From contig NZ_WQLA01000001.1 of assembly GCF_009755275.1 (NCBI RefSeq), positions 248,001 to 312,000 on the forward strand: a stretch of DNA of 64,000 bases, given 5' to 3'. Below, one piece after another: positions 18,278-27,480 of this stretch (positions within the stretch are counted from its first letter, which is position 1; each line of letters begins with the position of its first letter). The notes beneath the pieces are model-generated. The model was not told where the DNA came from and did not search any database. It worked only from the letters and a program-made list of their open reading frames with translations. Made by a program: the position numbers and the translations under genes. Source of the stretch: Mucilaginibacter aquatilis. GTDB lineage: Bacteria > Bacteroidota > Bacteroidia > Sphingobacteriales > Sphingobacteriaceae.

Positions 18278-18321
18278 AAAATGCAATCCGCGGCATGTTT
18301 AAACAAGCCGGATTGCATTTT
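18278..18321. terminator. Terminator after response-regulator gene
   Basis: AAAATGCAATCCG (18278-18290) and CGGATTGCATTTT (18309-18321) are perfectly complementary around an 18-base loop, with T-runs on either strand. It ends the receiver gene transcript (minus strand), just before the TPR-led cluster. Confidence 0.85.
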
Positions 18322-18427
18322 TTTAAACGAAAGTAAATAATTGATGGTATAACCCGATAAACTTAAAGTAATAATAGGTTTATCCTCAGCTATTTATTTT
18401 TAAGATGATCGGTTTGAAAAGAAAAGA

Positions 18428-18799
18428 TTAAGCAACCAGTTGGCGCTGTATTTTATTGATAAGCATACTTATATCAAACGGCTTAGCTAAAAAGTCATCA
18501 GGAGCGCATTCTTGTTTAAGTACATCACCTACGTTATGGCTGGCCGAAATCATAATAACAGGAATACTGTGCGTTTTATCATTAAGTTTAACGTGCTTAC
18601 ACAAATCACGGCCATCTAAGCCATTTAGCATAATATCCATTAAAATAAGATCGGGCTGCTCTTTATTAATCATATCAAACAACTGGTGACCATCGGCAAG
18701 AGTATTAACTTCATATCCGTAATCCTCAAGAACTAGTTGCAATGCCTCTAAAATATCCTTGTCATCGTCAACCGCTAATATCCTGCTCATGGTGTTCAT
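18428..18799 (-). CDS. Single-domain response regulator (receiver only)
   Basis: A 123-residue CheY-like receiver with nothing after it: no DNA-binding or enzymatic output domain. The acidic pocket (D11-D13), phospho-acceptor D55 (LMDIML), the Ser of switch residue S85 (MISAS) and Lys106 (LAKPFD) are all in place, so it should be phosphorylatable. It has no adjacent histidine kinase. Stand-alone receivers are common in Bacteroidota and act through protein partners; a lone Hpt protein at 37.6-38.0 kb could belong to the same kind of phosphorelay, but no link is visible. An ATG at 18790 is an alternative start. Confidence 0.88.
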   Translation of the reverse strand: MNTMSRILAVDDDKDILEALQLVLEDYGYEVNTLADGHQLFDMINKEQPDLILMDIMLNGLDGRDLCKHVKLNDKTHSIPVIMISASHNVGDVLKQECAPDDFLAKPFDISMLINKIQRQLVA

Positions 18800-19186
18800 A
18801 TAAGTGTGTATTGTATCTGCTTATAATTCAATTAAAATATTATTAACAATTAATAAGCCAAACATTAAAACGCGATTAAATAACGGATAGAATTTTAAGA
18901 GGAAAAAGCTCTAATAGCTGATATGAACCATAATTGGACAAAAGATAGACTTAAATACTTGTTGCAACTTACTTATATTAAGCTATTAGCCTTTACTTAT
19001 ACCGTGTACATAAAATTTATAAACAACCTCAAATGTTATTAACAATGTCGAGCATTTAAAACACTAAGCTATTAGCTATTGAATAAATATTTGTACAGCG
19101 TTCTATTTATAGTACAGCATTTTAATAAGTGCTTTAAAAACAAAAACCGACTGATGCCGGCTTTTTAGTGATATTAAACAATATGT
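18800..19186. other. Gene-free AT-rich region with receiver-gene leader
   Basis: About 390 bases lie between the divergent-facing ends of the receiver gene (start at 18799) and the RRM gene (stop at 19187). I see no coding frame or RNA gene. It holds the receiver promoter region, where short AGCTATTAG-like words recur near 18910, 18980 and 19070, and a probable terminator of the RRM gene near 19142-19166. Confidence 0.6.
19142..19166 (-). terminator. Possible terminator of RRM gene
   Basis: An imperfect inverted repeat (AAAAACCGAC ... GCCGGCTTTTT on the plus strand, four-base loop) with T-run on the minus strand lies about 20 bases after the RRM stop. The stem has a mismatch and a bulge, so the call is tentative. 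Confidence 0.5.
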
Positions 19187-19648
19187 TTATTGTTCGTTTG
19201 GGTTGTCGTTACGCTTAAAGCCACCGCCTTCTCCCCTGTTGTAGTTGCTGTTATTACCTCTGTTGTAACCACCGCCACCACTGTTACGATCTTTATTATA
19301 GTTTCCATTGCGGTTGTTACCGTAACCGCTACCACCACCACGGTTGTAGCCACCTCCGCCGCCCTGTCCACGGTTATTCCGGTTAAAGCCACCTGTAGGT
19401 TTAGGCCTTTCGGTTGCCTGGCTAACTGCCAGTTGCTTGTTGTGGCCTACGGTTTTCTGATCTAAATGGCTAATGGCGTTTAGTGCTTCCTCGTCATTTA
19501 CCATTTCAACAAATGCATAACCTTTACTACGGCCGGTTTCACGATCGGTTACAAGGTTGATAGTTAAAATGTCGCCGTAAGTAATAAAGAGTGTAGCGAT
19601 ATCCGTCTCATCATAATCAGGCGGAAGTTTTGCAACAAAAATTTTCAT
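19187..19648 (-). CDS. Glycine-rich RRM RNA-binding protein
   Basis: A 153-residue protein with one RNA-recognition motif (residues 1-80) and a Gly/Asn/Arg-rich tail from about residue 88 onward containing repeated GGGYNRG-like blocks. RNP2 is at residues 2-9 (KIFVAKLP) and RNP1 at 42-49 (KGYAFVEM), both complete. Bacterial RRM proteins of this kind occur in Bacteroidota and cyanobacteria; cold-shock or RNA-chaperone roles are known in some, not shown here. It is monocistronic with a ~70-base leader before the next gene. Confidence 0.92.
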   Translation of the reverse strand: MKIFVAKLPPDYDETDIATLFITYGDILTINLVTDRETGRSKGYAFVEMVNDEEALNAISHLDQKTVGHNKQLAVSQATERPKPTGGFNRNNRGQGGGGGYNRGGGSGYGNNRNGNYNKDRNSGGGGYNRGNNSNYNRGEGGGFKRNDNPNEQ

Positions 19649-19726
19649 GGTAGATAAGTTGATATTACAATTTTAGTAAAAAGCAACCGTGTTTGTATAT
19701 TTTTTTTAAAAATTGAAGTAGAACAT

Positions 19727-20293
19727 CTAGCGCCTGATAAACTCAAATAAGCCGTCGGGGTTTATACGCATTATGGTAGATGGCTTTTTTGCGGATAAAT
19801 CATGCTGATCTATATTTACCACATAATCAACCCCTTCTATTACCTCGGCCGAAATTTGCGAGAAATTTTGAGGTGATGGCTGACCACTGATGTTGGCCGA
19901 CGTAGATACCAGCGGCTTACGCATACGCTGAATAAGTTGCTGGCAAAACGGGTGTTTGCTCACCCGTACGGCAATACTGCCATCAGCATTTATTAATGAA
20001 GGTGATACGTTTTTTGCACCAGGCATTACCAGCGTAAGCGGATTTTCTGCAAACTCAATTAAGTCGTAAGCTATTGAGGAAACTTCAGCCACATAGCTTT
20101 CCAGTTTATGGTCGGCATCGAGCAAAATAATCATGCTTTTTTCCTGGGGGCGCTGTTTAAGCTCGAATATCCTTTGTATGGCTTCGGTATTGGTAGCATC
20201 GCAGCCTATACCCCATATAGTATCGGTTGGGTAAAGTATAATACCGCCTTGTTTAATAACTTCAAAGGCTTTATGTACCTCGTCTCTAAGCAT
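19727..20293 (-). CDS. tsaC: L-threonylcarbamoyladenylate synthase (Sua5/YciO/YrdC)
   Basis: A 188-residue enzyme of the Sua5/YrdC family that makes threonylcarbamoyl-AMP for tRNA t6A modification, in the cytoplasm. Typical blocks are GGIILYPTDTIWGIGCDA, the basic KQRPQEKSMI, and LVSTSANISGQPSP near the C-terminus. The KxR-S-T-N residues expected to bind ATP and threonine are present. No Sua5 C-terminal domain follows. The overlap of 8 bases with the preceding glycosyltransferase gene means shared transcription without obvious functional relation. YciO-type paralogues look similar, so the exact role has some doubt. Confidence 0.85.
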   Translation of the reverse strand: MLRDEVHKAFEVIKQGGIILYPTDTIWGIGCDATNTEAIQRIFELKQRPQEKSMIILLDADHKLESYVAEVSSIAYDLIEFAENPLTLVMPGAKNVSPSLINADGSIAVRVSKHPFCQQLIQRMRKPLVSTSANISGQPSPQNFSQISAEVIEGVDYVVNIDQHDLSAKKPSTIMRINPDGLFEFIRR

Positions 20294-21413
20294 CGTTCAA
20301 TGTTTTTTTATAAACTTCTATAAGCTGGCCGGCCAGCTTCTCGTGATCAAAGTTTTTTGCATAATCAAATCCGCGAGTTATCATGTGTTGCCTCACCGAC
20401 GGCGAATTCCATATCCTGTTAATTTTACGGGCCAGGTCCTGCTCATCATCGGGGTTTACATATAAGCTGTCAGGCCCCCCGGCTTCTTCAAGGCACGAGC
20501 CTGTAGCTGCAATCACCGGCACACCGGAGTTCAATGCCTCGATAACAGGAATACCAAATCCTTCATAGCGTGATGTATATACAAATACTGTAGCTAACTG
20601 GTATAATACGGGTAATTCCTCAAAACTCACCTGATGAAGAAAGGTTACGCGGGCAGATAAGTGATTTGCCTCAATATACTCTTTCACCTGCTGCATGTAG
20701 TCCGTAGGTTTACCAACAACCACCAGGCGCATACTATCTTTGGTATGCTCAAGTGCTTTTAAAATGAGCATCAGATTTTTACGCTCTTCAATGGTGCCCA
20801 CGGTTAACAGGTATCTTTTGGGCAGGTTGTATTTTTTACGTACCTGCGCCCGGTATTCATCACTGTGGTACAAGCTAAAAATTTGATCGCAACCCTGGTA
20901 TACCACATCAATTTTTGATGGCTTTACACCAAACAGTTCAATTAAATCTTCGCGGGTTTTATGGCTTATAGCAATAATTCGGGTAGCAGTACGGCAGGCA
21001 TACCTAAGCTTTGCACGGTAAATTACCCTATCGGCCCATTTAAAGTAGTGCGGGTAACGCATGAATATAAGATCATGCACGGTAAGCACGCCTTTTATAT
21101 CACTTTCTTTAAGCCCGAAAGGCAATTCATGACTCAGGCCATGATACAGCTCTATATTATCGCGCTTTAAATTTTTAACAACACCCATGCTACGCCACCA
21201 CGATGACAGGTACAAGTGGCCCGGAGTTACGGTAGTGATGTTTTTAAATCTGTTAAATTCGTCTTTATAACGGTTTTGCCTTACACGGGGAGTATACAGG
21301 CTTATTTGGTTTTGAGGTTGATACTGAGCAACACTCTTAATTAACCAGCGGCTGTAGTTTCCCAGCCCTGTACTATTTAAAAATGCCCGCTTTGCATCAA
21401 AACCAATTATCAT
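20286..21413 (-). CDS. Glycosyltransferase family 4 protein
   Basis: A 375-residue GT-B retaining glycosyltransferase. The C-terminal nucleotide-sugar domain carries LLTVGTIEERKN and the diagnostic E-x7-E motif in RYEGFGIPVIEALNSG. The N-terminal domain holds LTVHDLIFMRYPHYF, a stretch seen in mannosyltransferase-like members. It probably acts on the cytoplasmic side in surface polysaccharide or lipooligosaccharide synthesis. Acceptor and donor cannot be told. It starts an overlapping pair with tsaC (8 bases). Confidence 0.88.
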   Translation of the reverse strand: MIIGFDAKRAFLNSTGLGNYSRWLIKSVAQYQPQNQISLYTPRVRQNRYKDEFNRFKNITTVTPGHLYLSSWWRSMGVVKNLKRDNIELYHGLSHELPFGLKESDIKGVLTVHDLIFMRYPHYFKWADRVIYRAKLRYACRTATRIIAISHKTREDLIELFGVKPSKIDVVYQGCDQIFSLYHSDEYRAQVRKKYNLPKRYLLTVGTIEERKNLMLILKALEHTKDSMRLVVVGKPTDYMQQVKEYIEANHLSARVTFLHQVSFEELPVLYQLATVFVYTSRYEGFGIPVIEALNSGVPVIAATGSCLEEAGGPDSLYVNPDDEQDLARKINRIWNSPSVRQHMITRGFDYAKNFDHEKLAGQLIEVYKKTLNDA

Positions 21414-21530
21414 GCTTCAGATATTTTAAAACAATATTGCGAGAAATAAAGCAATTTCATTGTTAATAAGCAGTTAAGCCCACAATTAAAATTACTTCAC
21501 TCCTCGCAATAACGAGTTTTATATTAACAA

Positions 21531-22349
21531 TTAAACAGCTACGTTGTTATCGCGCAACGCGTCGTTCAATGATGTTTTTTTATCAGTTGATTCTTTACGC
21601 TTTCCAATAATTAAAGCACAAGGAACTTGGTACTCACCGGCAGGAAACTTTTTGGTGTATGAACCAGGTATTACTACCGAACGTGATGGTACACGGCCTT
21701 TATACTCAATCGGAGTTTCGCCGGTTACATCAATTATTTTTGTTGAGGCGGTAAGTACAACGTTAGCACCTAAAACAGCTTCGCTTTCTACATGCACACC
21801 TTCAACCACAATAGCACGTGAGCCAATAAAGCAATTGTCGTCGATTATTACCGGAGCTGCCTGCACAGGCTCTAATACACCGCCAATACCAACACCACCG
21901 CTAAGGTGTACATGCTTGCCAATTTGCGCACATGAGCCTACAGTAGCCCAAGTATCAACCATGGTACCTTCATCAACAAATGCACCAATATTTACGTATG
22001 ATGGCATCATAATAACGCCTTTAGCCAAATGCGCGCCGTAACGGGCTATGGCATGAGGCACAACACGTACGCCGTTCTTTTTGTAATCGGTTTTAAGTTT
22101 CATTTTATCATGAAACACAAACGGACCTACTTTAACCTCCTCCATCTCACGGATAGGGAAGTATAAAATAACGGCTTTTTTAATCCAGTCATTAACATGC
22201 CAGCGGTTAGTAATTAGCTCAGCAACACGTAGTTCGCCTTTATCTAAACGCTCAATAACGGTTTCAACGGCACCAATATATTCATTAAGGTTAAGCAATC
22301 CCCGGTCTTCCCAGGCATCCTCTATCATTTTCTTTAAGTTAGCGGGCAT
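21531..22349 (-). CDS. dapD: Tetrahydrodipicolinate N-succinyltransferase DapD
   Basis: A 272-residue left-handed beta-helix acyltransferase that succinylates tetrahydrodipicolinate on the lysine/diaminopimelate pathway. The N-terminus ANLKKMIEDAWEDR and the block ADLNNYV-like MMPSYVNIGAFVDEGTMVDTW with hexapeptide repeats and GGVLEPVQAAPVIIDDNCFIGS match the family. The ATG at 22349 gives the usual ~270-residue length; an upstream extension of 20 residues from 22409 has no family similarity. It faces the S4-domain gene divergently across about 100 bases. Confidence 0.95.
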   Translation of the reverse strand: MPANLKKMIEDAWEDRGLLNLNEYIGAVETVIERLDKGELRVAELITNRWHVNDWIKKAVILYFPIREMEEVKVGPFVFHDKMKLKTDYKKNGVRVVPHAIARYGAHLAKGVIMMPSYVNIGAFVDEGTMVDTWATVGSCAQIGKHVHLSGGVGIGGVLEPVQAAPVIIDDNCFIGSRAIVVEGVHVESEAVLGANVVLTASTKIIDVTGETPIEYKGRVPSRSVVIPGSYTKKFPAGEYQVPCALIIGKRKESTDKKTSLNDALRDNNVAV

Positions 22350-22448
22350 ATCAAAAGTTTTCGCAAATAAAGGGAATTTTAAGGAAATTTGCAGAACTCT
22401 ATGCATCAATAGTGTTTAATAAGCTATTGATTATATTGATACTTGGTT

Positions 22449-22886
22449 ATGCCGGAAAAAGAAAAATTACGAATAGACAAATACTTGTGGGCAATACGCA
22501 TTTTTAAAACGCGCACATTAGCCTCTGAGGCCTGTAAGGCCGGCCGCGTTAAAATTAACGGGCAAACTATAAAAGCATCGCACGAGGTAAAAGTTGGCGA
22601 AACTTATAATATTTCCAAAGGACTGGAACGCAAAATCATAACGGTTATCGGCCTGCTTGAAAATCGTGTGGATGCTAAAAAAGCTGTGGAATTTTACAGC
22701 GACCTCACCCCTGTTGAAAACACGCCGTCGTTTAAATCAATGTTTAACATGCCTATGCTCAGGCGCGACCGTGGTACCGGCCGGCCAACAAAGCGCGACC
22801 GCCGCGAGATTGACGATTTACAAGACGGATACTTTACACCCCCACCCCCGCAAACCGGAACAGGGAATGATGATACCGAAGAATGA
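22449..22886 (+). CDS. S4 domain RNA-binding protein, HslR-like
   Basis: A 145-residue protein with an S4 RNA-binding domain at residues 5-75 (LRIDKYLWAIRIFKTRTLAS, then GRVKINGQTIKASHEVKVG). This matches HslR (Hsp15), a heat-shock protein that binds free 50S subunits carrying nascent chains and helps ribosome recycling. The last ~60 residues are Pro/Arg/Thr-rich and disordered. The ATG at 22449 is used; a TTG two codons earlier is possible but weaker. The stop overlaps the start of the Rdx gene in ATGA. Confidence 0.85.
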   Translation: MPEKEKLRIDKYLWAIRIFKTRTLASEACKAGRVKINGQTIKASHEVKVGETYNISKGLERKIITVIGLLENRVDAKKAVEFYSDLTPVENTPSFKSMFNMPMLRRDRGTGRPTKRDRREIDDLQDGYFTPPPPQTGTGNDDTEE

Positions 22887-23164
22887 AACCAACCATTTGT
22901 ATTGAATACTGCCCTAAATGCGGCTGGATGCTGCGTGCTGCCTACATAGCGCAAGAGTTACTCACTACGTTTACAGATGACATAAACGGCGTTATGCTTA
23001 AACCAAGCGAAGTAAGCGGGCGCTATACAGTAAGTGTAAACGATGTAGAAGTATTTGACCGTAAAACAGCAGGAAGGTTTCCGGAGGTTAAGGAGCTCAA
23101 GCAACTGGTTAGAGACATTGTAAACCCAGATAAGAGCCTGGGACATTCTGATAAAAAGACTTAA
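22883..23164 (+). CDS. SelT/SelW/SelH (Rdx) family selenoprotein-like protein
   Basis: A 93-residue Rdx-type thioredoxin-like protein. The redox motif is C10-P-K-C13 (YCPKCGW), with Cys where animal members have selenocysteine. The rest follows the family (LKPSEVSGRYTVSVND, then DRKTAGRFPEVKELKQLVRD). Function in bacteria is not established. Its start overlaps hslR by 4 bases, so it is cotranslated with it. A strong terminator lies immediately downstream. Confidence 0.85.
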   Translation: MKPTICIEYCPKCGWMLRAAYIAQELLTTFTDDINGVMLKPSEVSGRYTVSVNDVEVFDRKTAGRFPEVKELKQLVRDIVNPDKSLGHSDKKT

Positions 23165-23168
23165 AATC

Positions 23169-23208
23169 AAAAGAGCCGGAATCAGTTGTTGATTCGCGGC
23201 TCTTTTAT
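23169..23208 (+). terminator. Terminator after Rdx gene (bidirectional)
   Basis: AAAAGAGCCGGAATCA (23169-23184) pairs with TGATTCGCGGCTCTTTT (23190-23206) with one bulge, followed by T/A runs. It separates the plus-strand pair from the minus-strand guanine deaminase. Confidence 0.85.
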
Positions 23209-23213
23209 AGTAT

Positions 23214-23684
23214 TTAATAATGTGTTTTACCTTCGTGAGCTTCCCAGGCTTTAAAGGCACCTAAAGCCTCATCACGGAGCATTTCCACAACAGGCACTTT
23301 ACGTTCACTTTTGGGCCGCTCCAATTCTTCATAAATAAATTGGTCATCAAAGCCAATGGCAGCAGCATCGGCCTTATTGTTGGCGTAGTAAATTTTATCT
23401 ATACGAGCCCAGTATATGGCAGCTAGGCACATAGGGCATGGTTCGCAACTGGTATAGATTACACTGCCCTCCAAACTAAAATTACCCAACTCGGAGCAAG
23501 CCAACCGTATGGCCGATACCTCGGCATGAGCTGTAGGATCATTAGTAGGAACAACTTTATTGCCGCTTGCACCAATCACCTTACCATCTTTCACTATTAC
23601 GGCACCAAAAGGGCCGCCCAAGCCTTCGGCTACGTTTTGTTCAGAAAGCGCGATTGCCATGCGCATATAATCTTCATGATTCAT
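23214..23684 (-). CDS. guaD: Guanine deaminase (GuaD-type, CDA fold)
   Basis: A 156-residue zinc deaminase of the cytidine-deaminase fold that converts guanine to xanthine. The zinc ligand and proton-shuttle motif HAE and the CEPCPMC metal motif are intact. The GGPFGAVIVKDG block, SNDPTAHAEV-like PTNDPTAHAEV, the IYWARIDKIYYANNKADAAAIGFDD block and the FQAW-like FKAW end match the Bacillus GuaD pattern, not the tRNA adenosine deaminase TadA. The ATG at 23684 is chosen because it matches the GuaD N-terminus (MNHEDY) and an AAGGAG sits five bases upstream, unusual here; ATG at 23687 or TTG at 23705 are alternatives. Confidence 0.85.
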   Translation of the reverse strand: MNHEDYMRMAIALSEQNVAEGLGGPFGAVIVKDGKVIGASGNKVVPTNDPTAHAEVSAIRLACSELGNFSLEGSVIYTSCEPCPMCLAAIYWARIDKIYYANNKADAAAIGFDDQFIYEELERPKSERKVPVVEMLRDEALGAFKAWEAHEGKTHY

Positions 23685-23742
23685 CATATCTCCTTGCATA
23701 TTCAAAGCGCTACTTTTGAACTATTAATCAGTTGTAAAAAAG

Positions 23743-23772
23743 AATGCCTTCTGCTTTTAAACAGAAGGCATT
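23743..23772 (-). terminator. Terminator of OmpH-like gene
   Basis: AATGCCTTCTG (23743-23753) and CAGAAGGCATT (23762-23772) form a perfect 11-bp stem with an 8-base loop. On the minus strand a T-run follows, as expected for the Skp/OmpH gene ending at 23821. Confidence 0.9.
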
Positions 23773-23820
23773 TGTATGTGTTTTCATTCTCCCCTTTTAT
23801 ATAAAGGAAAGAATTGAGAT

Positions 23821-24432
23821 TTATTTTTTGTCTTTGTTGTATGCTTCGTTAAGCTTAGCAACTACATCGCTGGTAATATCTAAACTGGCATCACCATATA
23901 AAATACCGCTGTTACCTTTTTGGTAGGTCATAACCATTTTGTAGCCTTTATCTTTAGCATAAACCTTCAAAAAGTCGGCAACTTTTTCGTAAAGCTTAGC
24001 TTGCTCGCCTGCCTGATCCTGCTGCACCTGTGCACCGGTATTTTGCTGATAAGCTTGTAACTCTTGTTGCTTGCGTGCAAGGCGCTGCTCGGTAGCCTGG
24101 CGCTGATCAGCACTCATAGTTGCTGCTGATTTTTGATACTCGGCAACTTCACGCTGAAAAGCCTGACCCCTGTTTTGCAAATCAGCCTGCGCAGCCTTAC
24201 CCTTTTTCTCCAAACGGTCGGCCATGTCTTTAAAATACTGATACTTGTTTAATAACGTGTCAGAGTTCACAAAAACAATATCACCGTTTTTAAGTGTGTT
24301 GTCTTCAACTTTAGCAGCAGCCGGCGTGGTGGCTGGCTTATCATTAGTTTTGTTTTGATTGCAGGCAGCTAAGCTTGCGGCTACCAGTATGCTTAAAGTA
24401 ATTTTCGATAGTATCGAAGCAGGGTTCTTCAT
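23821..24432 (-). CDS. OmpH/Skp-family lipoprotein
   Basis: A 203-residue exported protein of the OmpH (Skp) family: a long coiled-coil arm (about residues 60-145, rich in Gln/Ala/Arg/Lys/Glu) hung on a beta-sheet core (NGDIVFVNSDTLLNKYQYF and the end YKMVMTYQKGNSGILYGDAS). The signal carries a lipobox ending LAAC with Cys24, so it is a lipoprotein, unlike the soluble Skp of E. coli. Skp proteins chaperone unfolded outer-membrane proteins. The ATG at 24432 is preferred to the TTG three codons upstream. A -7-like TATATTTG element lies at 24455-24462 on the minus strand, and a terminator follows the gene. Confidence 0.85.
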   Translation of the reverse strand: MKNPASILSKITLSILVAASLAACNQNKTNDKPATTPAAAKVEDNTLKNGDIVFVNSDTLLNKYQYFKDMADRLEKKGKAAQADLQNRGQAFQREVAEYQKSAATMSADQRQATEQRLARKQQELQAYQQNTGAQVQQDQAGEQAKLYEKVADFLKVYAKDKGYKMVMTYQKGNSGILYGDASLDITSDVVAKLNEAYNKDKK

Positions 24433-24454
24433 CGTGCTCAATTAAAAAATTTCA

Positions 24455-24462
24455 CAAATATA
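24455..24462 (-). promoter_or_regulatory. -7 element of OmpH-like gene
   Basis: TATATTTG on the minus strand, an exact match to the Bacteroidota -7 consensus TAnnTTTG, about 23 bases upstream of the ATG at 24432. I see no matching -33 TTG. Confidence 0.55.
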
Positions 24463-24553
24463 TAATTTCATTATTAGTATTCTAATGTTTTTAAATGACC
24501 TGATACTGACCCGTCAAGTTATCAACAATAACAAGATTATGCGCTATAATGCG

Positions 24554-24561
24554 TATATTTG
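24554..24561 (+). promoter_or_regulatory. -7 element of gyrB
   Basis: TATATTTG, an exact TAnnTTTG match, 22 bases before the gyrB ATG. No clear TTG is found at the expected -33 spacing. Confidence 0.55.
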
Positions 24562-24565
24562 TTAG

Positions 24566-26542
<1,977 letters not shown>

Positions 26543-26570
26543 GTAAGTATTCTTACTTATTTGTACATAT

Positions 26571-26600
26571 AAAGCCCTGCCTTTAAGCAGGGCTTTTTTT
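26571..26600 (+). terminator. Terminator of gyrB
   Basis: AAAGCCCTGC (26571-26580) pairs with GCAGGGCTTT (26587-26596) around a 6-base loop and is followed by a T-run. Confidence 0.93.
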
Positions 26601-26775
26601 ATGGGCGGTTCTTGGTAGCAGACGTATTGCACATGCCTCAAAGTAATCGGCAGCTTATATGCATAATGCGCCAACTTATTTTGGCATTACTTGTTATAAA
26701 ATTATTATTTTGCACCTGTATACTGCTGCTACAAACCAATTATAAGCTAAAGCAGTTTACGTTAACTGCTTAGTT

Positions 26776-27480
26776 GTGACCGATTATCTGATCTTTATTG
26801 ATATTGAAGCTTCTGGCCTACCTATAAACTGGCACTCGCCCTATTCTGAAGAAGGTGCGTGGCCGTCAGCCGTGCAAGTGAGCTGGCTTATTTACAATAA
26901 GGATGGCGAGGAGCTTAAGCAGGAAGATCATTACATTAAAAACTCTGACTTCATCATTACTCCTGCCGCCATGGAAATTCATGGTATAAACCCGGGAATT
27001 TTGGGTATAAAAGGCGAAGAAAGAGTGCCTGTTATGCAAAAACTGGCCAACGATCTTAATCAATATAAACCATTAGTGGTAGGCCATTTTGTACAACTGG
27101 ATTACCATATTTTAAGTGCCGACTTTCACCGTGCAGGCATTGAAAACCCGCTGGCTAATTTACCGGTGTTTTGTACAATGATGGCAACGTCGCAGTTTAT
27201 ATGGAACCCTATGCCTAAAAACTTGCGCCTGGCCGATTTATATTCATATCTCTTTTACAAATCACTTCAGGACCAGCACAATGCACTTTCAGATGCAGGT
27301 GCTACGGCCGACTGCTTTTTTGAGCTGAGAAAAAGAGGAGAAATTAACGATAAGCTAATAGAAAGCCAGCAAAAATTTGCTAACATCAAAAACCTCAAAT
27401 CTAAATCGGGGAAACTTTTTGCTTTTATAATTCCGGTTATTATATTGGCTTTGCTTATACTATTTGCCCATTACTTATGA
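26776..27480 (+). CDS. DEDDh 3'-5' exonuclease with C-terminal membrane anchor
   Basis: A 234-residue protein with a DnaQ/RNase T-type exonuclease core: D9 and E11 of the first motif (FIDIEAS), the second motif VGHFVQLDYHIL, and HNALSDA of the third, giving the DEDDh set. It is not a polymerase proofreading subunit, because it ends in a Lys-rich stretch and a single transmembrane helix at about residues 213-233 (FAFIIPVIILALLILFAHYL), which would tether it to the inner membrane. The start is a GTG at 26776. Its stop overlaps the DUF294 gene in ATGA. In other phyla, a similar exonuclease is found next to DUF294 proteins. Confidence 0.8.
   Translation: MTDYLIFIDIEASGLPINWHSPYSEEGAWPSAVQVSWLIYNKDGEELKQEDHYIKNSDFIITPAAMEIHGINPGILGIKGEERVPVMQKLANDLNQYKPLVVGHFVQLDYHILSADFHRAGIENPLANLPVFCTMMATSQFIWNPMPKNLRLADLYSYLFYKSLQDQHNALSDAGATADCFFELRKRGEINDKLIESQQKFANIKNLKSKSGKLFAFIIPVIILALLILFAHYL

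Noticed and set aside
18251..18286. Longer N-terminus of the TPR protein
   Set aside because: It begins at a TTG within a terminator hairpin, while the ATG at 18250 starts a clean signal peptide.
18899..19110. Recurring AGCTATTAG words upstream of the receiver gene
   Set aside because: Irregular spacing and AT-rich background; could be chance.
19174..19465. Val/Thr-rich open frames on both strands over the RRM gene tail
   Set aside because: They are shifted readings of the Gly/Asn-rich repeats encoding the RRM tail, with no family similarity.
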